A stretch of 21,209 bases of DNA from positions 1-21,209 of the forward strand of contig CANPXA010000010.1 of the NCBI GenBank assembly GCA_947585525.1, in the 5' to 3' direction. Positions 14,657-21,209 of the stretch are shown here, piece after piece (positions within the stretch are counted from its first letter, which is position 1; each line of letters begins with the position of its first letter). Under the pieces are notes generated by a model. The model saw only the letters and a list, made by a program, of their open reading frames with translations. It did not search any database and had not been told where the DNA came from. This stretch comes from an uncultured Akkermansia sp. GTDB taxonomy: Bacteria > Verrucomicrobiota > Verrucomicrobiia > Verrucomicrobiales > Akkermansiaceae. Both the position numbers and the translations under genes were made by a program.

Positions 14657-14879
14657 TTGACGCTTCGGTACCGCACTACCTCAGCGCCCTGCGGGCAAAA
14701 TGCTCACGCATTTTGTCCAACCGCCCTTACCGCCCGCTTCGCGTGCGCCCTACACGGGGCCGTCGGGCGTCTTGACGCTTCGGCACCACCCTGCCTCAGC
14801 GCCCTGCGGGCAAAATGCTCACGCATTTTGTCCAACCGCCCTTACCGCCCGCTTCGCGTGCGCCCTACACGGGGCCGTC
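14657..14879 (-). repeat. Right arm: two near-identical 115-bp tandem units
   Basis: Two direct copies, 14657-14764 and 14772-14879, with a 115-base period and only a few differences, confined to the start. Each contains CAAAATGC-TCAC-GCATTTTG (14696-14715 and 14811-14830), so the opposite strand carries a GTGA loop. The block is the inverted counterpart of 10771-10962. Near-identity of these two copies points to a recent duplication or gene conversion. Confidence 0.9.
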
Positions 14880-14894
14880 AACCGCTTTGCCTCC

Positions 14895-14969
14895 TCGCGC
14901 CGCCGGCGCGCTAAAATCCAAATCGTAAATCGTAATTCGTAAATCGTAAATAGGCGAGCTCTGCTCGCC
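14895..14969 (-). repeat. Composite repeat element (outer right arm)
   Basis: On the minus strand: hairpin GGCGAGC-AGA-GCTCGCC (14969-14953), CTATTTACG, four heptamers (14947-14920, one of them the AATTCGT variant), ATTTGGATTTTAG and a GC hairpin GCGCGCC-GGC-GGCGCG-like (about 14912-14895). Same order of parts as the plus-strand copy at 10561-10644. Confidence 0.85.
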
Positions 14970-15168
14970 TCCGTCCTTCGTATATGTTTTGTTTTTTTGT
15001 TATGTTTACCTCTTTTCGAAAGCGATCAGCAAGTGATCGACCTCCTGTTCGTTCATCGTTAGGGTAGAGCTTCGAACAGTTGTTGTGATAACAACGAGCT
15101 TTGGATTCCACTTTTTGGGAAGTGCGGTTTCGTAAATAAACTTTTTTCAATGTCCTGCAATTTTTTGC
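14970..15168. other. Intergenic stretch without a supported gene
   Basis: Between the right repeat arm and the promoter region of the giant surface protein. An 87-codon minus-strand frame (14911-15174) runs through the heptamer repeats and shows no recognisable domain. No further RNA gene or hairpin was recognised. Confidence 0.5.
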
Positions 15169-15198
15169 TTGCACATCTCATTCGAAAAGAGATATACT
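15169..15198 (+). promoter_or_regulatory. Candidate promoter of the giant surface protein gene
   Basis: TATACT (15193-15198) is a good -10 box (five of six), preceded at 18 bases by TTGCAC (15169-15174), which is a weak -35. The implied leader is about 85 bases and contains an inverted repeat GCCCTTG...CAAGGGC (15216-15222 and 15241-15247, 18-base loop) that may structure the 5' end of the message. Confidence 0.4.
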
Positions 15199-15288
15199 GC
15201 CAAAAGCATGGAGTCGCCCTTGGCTCACTCGAGCTTGTCTCAAGGGCTCCGTGATTCTCGAATCGTTTATTCTTAATCATATCCAGAA

Positions 15289-18200
15289 ATGAAACTTCAT
15301 TTACCTTCGGGTCTCCGCAAGGCTTTGTTGGCTTGCCTTGCCGCGTTAGCTCTGCCTACTTCGCTTCCCTCTACACTCGCCTCTGCTTCAGGCATCGCCG
15401 CTGTCCTCTTCTCCGCCGGTCAGGAGGCAAGAGCTGATTTCACCGGTCCGCTACGGGTGGACTACGGGGATCCTGTCCTTTGGCAGGCCGAAGGCGGATC
15501 CATTGATGAGATGCGGATTACAAAAGATACGGAGGTAACGCTTACCAGTGATGCCCCTCCGTGGTCACAAAACAATGACAATAATCCTCGGCTTTCATTG
15601 AAATACAGAAGCCTGGGAAATGCCCTCAATCTGAAGATCAACGGAACAGATGGAACCGGTACGCAGTACACGTACGCATTGCTGGATGACTTCAAGACGA
15701 TCTGGTTTACAGGAGTGGGGAGGCACTATATCAACGCGGGGACAGGGTTTTCGCAGTACATTAGGGAGATTTACGTCAATGGAGCTCAGCTTGTGTTTAG
15801 TGGCGCCAACCTTACGGGTCTGGAGACGGATTTCTTTATCGGCAGCAGTACGAGCGGTGGGAATAACGGCGCGACCGGGGCAATCTACGTCGAGAATTTG
15901 TCGAGCATCGTAACGACCGGGACGCTGAATGTGGAGGAGGACGCCGTCATCAGCTTTGCCAGCGGCTCTTTAAGCTTCGGCAACGTTGTCGGTGAGAGCA
16001 AGTTGACTTTGGCAACAACAACGACCGGAGGCTCCGGGACATTCTCTTTGGGAGGAGGCTCGTTGCTGGCTTTGAATTTAGCGGAAGGTGTCACGCTCGA
16101 TCTGAGAGGCGACCTGACACTGATGAAGAACAGCACGATCAGCGGCGCTCTCACCGGCGAGGGAAAAATCATTCTTGACAGGGAGGGAGACATCACCATC
16201 AGCTCCGCCGGGAACAATTTGGCGGAGTTGGTAACCAAGCTGGCTCCTACCGAGAAAGTGACGTCAGTCACGCTCAATTCGAGCGGTACGAATGACGTGA
16301 CTGTAGAGACCTCATTGGATCTCACGAAGATCAAACTCCGCAAAGAGAGCGGAAAACTCACCCTGAGTCAGGGCGGTACGTTCGGGCAGGAGAGCGATCT
16401 GTACCAACTGGATGTGACAGGGGGAAGTCTGACGTTGAACGCGGATCTCTACTTGGAAGAGGGTGGAAGCATCAGCTGCGACTTAGGCGGTACGGGGAAA
16501 GTCTGGTTGGGGGACGGAGCGCAACTGACTTTGGGCGGGAATGGGGACGTTTCCTCAAGGATTCAGTTGCAGAAGGGGGCGTCGAGCGCGACGCTCACCC
16601 TGACCGGGACGCCGGGCGCCGGAGCGAACTTTGCGGCAGGGATCAATGTCTGTTTTGACGCCGCCAGTGGCATCAATTTTACGGATGCGGTGACCGTGCG
16701 GGGCGATGTCGAGATCACGGACGGGACGTCCGTCAATTTCTCCGGAACCGGCGATGTGAAGATTGACGGCGAACTACTGCCCGACAGCAAAGGCTCGCTC
16801 GTCTTTGAAAGGGCTGGGCATACGCTGACGCTCGGCAAGGGCGGCAGCATTGGGGAGTTGCAGATCAAACAAGGTTCGGCGGAAATAGGGGGACTCCTAT
16901 CCGGTGGCTCTCTTGTCTTAGGGGCGGACGTGACCCTCACGTTCGCTGAGGGCGGTATTTTTGATGAGATGACGGGGAGTGGTGAGTCCCACATCCTGTT
17001 GGGCGGCGACCTGGAGGTCGGCTCGTTGACCGCTGCCTCGGGGACGTACCATATCGAGAGGGCTAAAGAACAAACCGACCCCGTGCATTTCGTCTTGAGA
17101 GTAGAGGGTGATGGAGACCTTTCCTCCCTCCATAGCGTGGAGGCGCTGGAGGACGAGTTTCAAAGTGGGCATCCGGGGTTGGACGTAGTAGGCGACGTCG
17201 GCATCGGTTTCGCCACGAGCAAGACCATTGAACTGACAGACGGCGGAAGAATGAACCGCGATTTCAAGTTCAAAGGGCGGGATGAAAAAGGAACGCTGAA
17301 ATTCAGTAACAGCAGAGAAAACGTGGTCTTCAATAAGCACCTCACGCTGGAGGGCGCGCATGTCGAGATGGCGGGAGGAGTGTTGAGCATCACCGGCGGC
17401 TTGATCCTCACCGGACACAACACGTTGGAGGTTACGTCCGAAATAGCTGATGGCTCGTATCTGATGACTTTCGGCGGAACGAGCGGACTTGGCGATTTCA
17501 AATTGAGCGGAGATGGAACGCTTGATGTCAATGTCTCCCTCTCCCTGCTGGCCGGGAAGACACCGGGCGATATAAACCTCATCAAAAATTGGAAGGATGC
17601 ATGGAAGGACAAGATCACCTTCCATGTCGTCTTTGGCGGTACGGAGTACGGCGATGCTTCTCTGGATGCGAACGGTCGTCTCATCTGGACGGTGAGCGCG
17701 GATGACTTCACGGGAATCACGTATGGCACGGTGGAGAAGAATGCGGACGGAACTTCCATAAAGGGCAACACGGTTATCTCGGTGACGGAAGACGATATCG
17801 CCAATTTGGAGTTCACGACCCCCGGGACGACCCATCTGGAGCTGGTGGCGGGCAAGGACGGTATAGGCGGTATAGAAGAGCAAGGAGACTCCGACAAGGC
17901 GGATCTTTCCGGGCTCGCCTCGGTGTACTTCACGGGGAAGATCGGGTACTTCGTTGAGAACGGATGGTTCGGGGTGAATGGACCGGGGACGATTTACGTC
18001 CGGGACACGCAGTTGTACTTCTCCGGCGAGGAAGGGAAAGGGAACACCGCCGACCTTACCGGCCGTACCAAACTGAAGAGCGATTTCGTCATCGGTGGGA
18101 GTCAGCATGGCGCTGAAGATGTAGGCCCGGCAGCTCTCGCCCTGTCCAAGAGAGTGGAGACCAGCGGCTCGCTCACGCTGAAGGAGGACGCGACGATAGC

Positions 18201-21200
18201 CTTCCTCCTCAATGACGCGAAGGACGCATGGATGAGTTTTGACAGGGCGGTGGACGGTTCCGGGAAGACCCTCACTCTGAGCGAAAAGGGAACAGGGAGC
18301 ACGAAGACTGCCGGTCTGGAGCTGAACGGAGGCGGCACACTGGGGAAACTGGTGAGCGAAGGAGAGAATGTCCGGGTCAAGTTGGGGATGAACGGCACGC
18401 TCACCCTCGAACAGGGCGGCACGATCGCGGGGACGCTGGAAGGCGACGGGAAGGCAGGACTGAACGTCGCCGGCGGCACGCTAGAGGTCGGAAAGATGTC
18501 CGGCAGCCTGAGTTCGCTGACGCTGGGAGCCGGGGTGGAGGTGAGTGTCGAGAGCGAGAACATCACGCTCGGTGGGTTGACTTGGGACACGAAGACAAAA
18601 ACTTCACTGCACCTCGGCGCAACGCAGAAAATCAGCCTGGGGAACGCGACCCTCACGGATCCGACTAAAGACACGGCTCAGAATGGAGGAAAGCAGCTTT
18701 CCATCGACCTGACGGGAAGCGTGCTTGAAGCTGCAGACGGGAAGACGGGATTCACCCTCTTTGACAAAGGATGGGGCGATCTGAAGAATTGGCAAAAGTA
18801 TTTCCGCCTCACCGTCGATGGAACGGACGCCTCCCGCTGGGGGTACGACTTCGAGGTCGATACAGGCACCGGGCTGCTTACGTGGACCAAGAGTGACAAA
18901 GTCGTCCCTCCCCAGATAGGACCGATTGTCGGAGAGTATGGAGAGAAGAGGGGCTACGAAGTGAAGGAGAGTGTTACTCTAGGAGGGACAGTGGATCATC
19001 CGGATGCGACCGACGTCATGCATGAGGTGAACATGGAGGCAGAGGGTCAGAGTGTCGCGTTTACCTTCCCGGAGAATCGGTTGCCCGATGGAAGCACCAA
19101 GCGTGCGAATTTATGGGTCAATGTGACGGGAGGGGCAAATTTCACCCTGGACATTGCCGGACTCCGCGCGGACACTCTGCTGGTACGTGGAGAAACGGAT
19201 GACGTGCGCAATACGGTCACTCTCAGAGAGACTACAGTGAGTGGGGACACATCGGGGATGTTGGGCTTGGAGGATTTGTACGTGGAGGGCAATCTGCTCT
19301 TTCAGCTCGCTCGGCTCGGACCTGATAACAACTACAGGGGGTGGGACGAAAGAGATGATGAGACGGGGACCTACAAGATCAGCACGGATTTGCACCTCAA
19401 CACCACCAAGTGGGACAGCGACTCTGGAACTACTACCTGCTCCTTCTTTGTCGGATATTCCTTTGCCACAAACGGCAAACTCTACGTTGGGGATTACGAT
19501 CTGAAAGGTAAGGAGGGTGACAGCAAACTCAGTGAGGAGGAGAGGAAGGCGCTGGAGGCAAATCAGAGCGGGGCGCGTTTGGGAGTGACAAGCAGCCTGA
19601 CGGTGGACTCCGTGTGGGGAACGAATATGCAGCTGTGGGGGTACGGCACCCTGACGTTGAGCAATGGAGGCAGACTTTACGGTGAGTTGCAGATTTTCGG
19701 CAATCCACAAAGAGGCGGAGCAACGTTAATCATTAATTCCAATGAGCTTCATGTTAGAAAAGGCTCAAAGCAGTCGGACTACAATCTGCAAAAGCTCGTA
19801 CTGGGTCATACGAGAGAAAATGAAGATGGAACCGTAACCGAAACTTCCGCTTTCTTCAGAATGGACAGCGGAACCTTGTACACAGACGAGATCCAGATGG
19901 TTGGCAGCGACAGCTACCTGCAATTCACCCTGGACGATGGGAAGAAGGACACAGCCATCCTCTCCCTGGGGTCGGTGGGATTTACGGGAGAGTACACGCC
20001 GGAGATCCGTTTAGGAGGGGATAGCGGGGCGGATTACTACCAGCTGTTTGATAAGACCACGACCGAGGAGTCCTGGTGGGGGAATTGGTATGTCAGGTGG
20101 CAGGAAAACATCGAATTTACTCTGACGGGGTCGGAAATGGGGGGCAAGCAGGTGAAACTGAGTTATGATGGCAGAATCCGTCTTGTGGACGATCCGAATG
20201 AACTGACGCTCACTTGGGATGGGTCGGAGGATGACGCTGTCCTTGATTGGGAGCTGGGTGGCGATGAGAAGTGGAAGAAGTTTGATGGTACCGAGAGCGA
20301 TTGGAACAAACCGAAAGGGTTTGAGAGGGACGCGCGTCTGACGGGCGCATCCGGGAAGAGCTATACCGTCAATTTACAGGAAAACGTCACAACGGGCGAC
20401 CTCAGCATTGAAGGAGGCGCAACCTTCACACTCCGGAGCCAAGGAGGGAGAGGGCTTGACGTGCAGGGAGTTCTCAGCACGACAGCGGGAAGCACGCTTG
20501 CCATCGGAAAGGACGTCACGCTGAAGCTGATGCATTACGTTGGCAACGGAACCCTCCAGCTGCTGGATGGAGGCACGCTGGATTTGAGTTCCTGTGCAGC
20601 GATACCGACGGATGTGGAGAAGTGGGTCGTTCCACACGATGAAGACCACAAAAACGCCTCCAACGTTGGCAGAGTGGATTTAGAGTCCTGTGCGGCAGAT
20701 ACTCTCGCCCTCTCTCTCATTGTTGGGGAGGATAAGGGGGGCGCAGTTACGTTGAAGGCGAAAGAAAACCAATACATCAACTTTCGCAGTATCTCGGGTA
20801 CGGGCGACCTCGTGGTAGATGGCAACAATGTCACTCTTCAATTCATCAATGGCGGCCAGGTAGGTAGTTTGAAAGAGATGAGCGAGGGGCAGCACGTCAA
20901 TCTCACCGTGTCAGGCTCCCTCGAATTCATGCGGGAATCCACCGTCGGGGGGGTAGTCACCTTCAACGACGAAACGTGGATCACGATGGGGGGTGACCTG
21001 AGCGTTGGATTGTTGAGCGGCGGCACTGTGTACAACATTGTCAAGGGGGTCGAGATCACGGGTTCCGGGAAAGATGGGGGCGTGACAGCTCGCACTCTGA
21101 GGCTTACGGGAGGCGTTGACACAGACTACACCGACAGCGCTTATCAACCATGGGAGATGGGTAATAGGACTCCCCGACCGTACTACTGGGGGAATCTCAC

Positions 21201-21209
21201 ATTGGGGTC
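15289..21209 (+). CDS. Giant exported autotransporter-like beta-repeat protein (partial, 3' end outside window)
   Basis: An uninterrupted frame of 1973 codons running off the window end, so the full protein exceeds 200 kDa. ATG 15289 is the only sensible start because a stop lies in frame at 15274. The N-terminus is a long signal peptide: KALLACLAALALP, a second hydrophobic stretch, then a likely cut after EARA (residue 49). The rest is repetitive, rich in Gly, Thr, Ser and Asp, with motifs such as GGTLTL, SGSLTLKEDATIAF and GTGxL that fit a stacked beta-helix. A segment around 1640-1675 (TWDG...W...KW..FDG...DWN) matches the W-rich signature of autotransporter-associated repeats of Verrucomicrobiota. 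The C-terminal barrel, if any, is outside the window. Very few cysteines are present. It is probably a cell-surface or secreted adhesin-like protein; the ligand is unknown. Confidence 0.85.
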   Translation, partial: MKLHLPSGLRKALLACLAALALPTSLPSTLASASGIAAVLFSAGQEARADFTGPLRVDYGDPVLWQAEGGSIDEMRITKDTEVTLTSDAPPWSQNNDNNPRLSLKYRSLGNALNLKINGTDGTGTQYTYALLDDFKTIWFTGVGRHYINAGTGFSQYIREIYVNGAQLVFSGANLTGLETDFFIGSSTSGGNNGATGAIYVENLSSIVTTGTLNVEEDAVISFASGSLSFGNVVGESKLTLATTTTGGSGTFSLGGGSLLALNLAEGVTLDLRGDLTLMKNSTISGALTGEGKIILDREGDITISSAGNNLAELVTKLAPTEKVTSVTLNSSGTNDVTVETSLDLTKIKLRKESGKLTLSQGGTFGQESDLYQLDVTGGSLTLNADLYLEEGGSISCDLGGTGKVWLGDGAQLTLGGNGDVSSRIQLQKGASSATLTLTGTPGAGANFAAGINVCFDAASGINFTDAVTVRGDVEITDGTSVNFSGTGDVKIDGELLPDSKGSLVFERAGHTLTLGKGGSIGELQIKQGSAEIGGLLSGGSLVLGADVTLTFAEGGIFDEMTGSGESHILLGGDLEVGSLTAASGTYHIERAKEQTDPVHFVLRVEGDGDLSSLHSVEALEDEFQSGHPGLDVVGDVGIGFATSKTIELTDGGRMNRDFKFKGRDEKGTLKFSNSRENVVFNKHLTLEGAHVEMAGGVLSITGGLILTGHNTLEVTSEIADGSYLMTFGGTSGLGDFKLSGDGTLDVNVSLSLLAGKTPGDINLIKNWKDAWKDKITFHVVFGGTEYGDASLDANGRLIWTVSADDFTGITYGTVEKNADGTSIKGNTVISVTEDDIANLEFTTPGTTHLELVAGKDGIGGIEEQGDSDKADLSGLASVYFTGKIGYFVENGWFGVNGPGTIYVRDTQLYFSGEEGKGNTADLTGRTKLKSDFVIGGSQHGAEDVGPAALALSKRVETSGSLTLKEDATIAFLLNDAKDAWMSFDRAVDGSGKTLTLSEKGTGSTKTAGLELNGGGTLGKLVSEGENVRVKLGMNGTLTLEQGGTIAGTLEGDGKAGLNVAGGTLEVGKMSGSLSSLTLGAGVEVSVESENITLGGLTWDTKTKTSLHLGATQKISLGNATLTDPTKDTAQNGGKQLSIDLTGSVLEAADGKTGFTLFDKGWGDLKNWQKYFRLTVDGTDASRWGYDFEVDTGTGLLTWTKSDKVVPPQIGPIVGEYGEKRGYEVKESVTLGGTVDHPDATDVMHEVNMEAEGQSVAFTFPENRLPDGSTKRANLWVNVTGGANFTLDIAGLRADTLLVRGETDDVRNTVTLRETTVSGDTSGMLGLEDLYVEGNLLFQLARLGPDNNYRGWDERDDETGTYKISTDLHLNTTKWDSDSGTTTCSFFVGYSFATNGKLYVGDYDLKGKEGDSKLSEEERKALEANQSGARLGVTSSLTVDSVWGTNMQLWGYGTLTLSNGGRLYGELQIFGNPQRGGATLIINSNELHVRKGSKQSDYNLQKLVLGHTRENEDGTVTETSAFFRMDSGTLYTDEIQMVGSDSYLQFTLDDGKKDTAILSLGSVGFTGEYTPEIRLGGDSGADYYQLFDKTTTEESWWGNWYVRWQENIEFTLTGSEMGGKQVKLSYDGRIRLVDDPNELTLTWDGSEDDAVLDWELGGDEKWKKFDGTESDWNKPKGFERDARLTGASGKSYTVNLQENVTTGDLSIEGGATFTLRSQGGRGLDVQGVLSTTAGSTLAIGKDVTLKLMHYVGNGTLQLLDGGTLDLSSCAAIPTDVEKWVVPHDEDHKNASNVGRVDLESCAADTLALSLIVGEDKGGAVTLKAKENQYINFRSISGTGDLVVDGNNVTLQFINGGQVGSLKEMSEGQHVNLTVSGSLEFMRESTVGGVVTFNDETWITMGGDLSVGLLSGGTVYNIVKGVEITGSGKDGGVTARTLRLTGGVDTDYTDSAYQPWEMGNRTPRPYYWGNLTLG

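Noticed and set aside
14657..14942. Overlapping frames whose peptides share LTARFACALHG with the minus-strand frame at 10735-10947
   Set aside because: The shared peptide comes from the duplicated 115-bp DNA unit. The frames have no ribosome site, run through hairpins and repeats, and the unit length of 115 is not a multiple of three.
14911..15174. 87-codon minus-strand frame with a possible small protein
   Set aside because: Its end translates the heptamer repeats, no domain is recognised, and start context is poor.
16918..18108. 396-codon frame, and several smaller ones, antisense to the giant surface protein
   Set aside because: The plus-strand frame is continuous for 1973 codons with a signal peptide and beta-repeat character; the antisense frames have no recognisable family and follow from its base composition.

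Overview
The window looks like a chromosomal piece of a Gram-negative bacterium, most likely a Verrucomicrobiota member close to Akkermansia. This is inferred from the very large exported beta-strand-repeat protein at the right end with a long leucine/alanine-rich signal peptide starting MKLHLP, the divergent DXS and short RecO, and the style of the small exported proteins. No 16S or other decisive marker is present, so the taxonomic call is moderate.

Layout. (1) 263-5463, plus strand: a tightly packed run argC - NtrC-type sigma54 response regulator - xseB - dxs - recO. The last four genes are joined by 4-bp ATGA overlaps or a 23-bp overlap, so they are probably one transcript. (2) 5460-8621, minus strand: initiator tRNA with its own promoter and terminator, then an RlmI-type methyltransferase coupled by an ATGA overlap to a CPA2 (Kef/RosB-like) antiporter, which converges on recO with overlapping stop codons. 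(3) 8703-9183: a degenerate zone with the N-terminal stump of an integrase-type transposase, a 39-bp dispersed repeat and a 13-unit heptamer array. (4) 9175-10511, minus: a two-gene envelope operon (LolA-like periplasmic protein and a two-TM helical-repeat protein). (5) 10561-14969: an accessory cassette. Two adjacent minus-strand genes encode an AAA+ ATPase and a large subtilisin-like (S8) protease. This pair resembles IetA/IetS, known as a plasmid-competition and anti-phage module. The pair is AT-richer than its surroundings and bracketed by roughly 0.3-kb inverted arms made of hairpins, AAATCGT-type heptamers and tandem 115-bp units. (6) 15289 to the end, plus: a reading frame of at least 1973 codons, open at the window edge, for a giant exported autotransporter-like beta-repeat protein.

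How it fits together. Regions 1, 2 and 4 are core genes: arginine synthesis, isoprenoid precursor synthesis, DNA repair, translation, ion homeostasis and envelope. The accessory content is the ATPase/protease cassette and the repeats around it. The repeats form a recognisable composite family: inverted repeat, then CTATTTACG plus heptamers, then a GCGCGC hairpin. Some stems change sequence while keeping their pairing and loop type, which suggests selection on structure.
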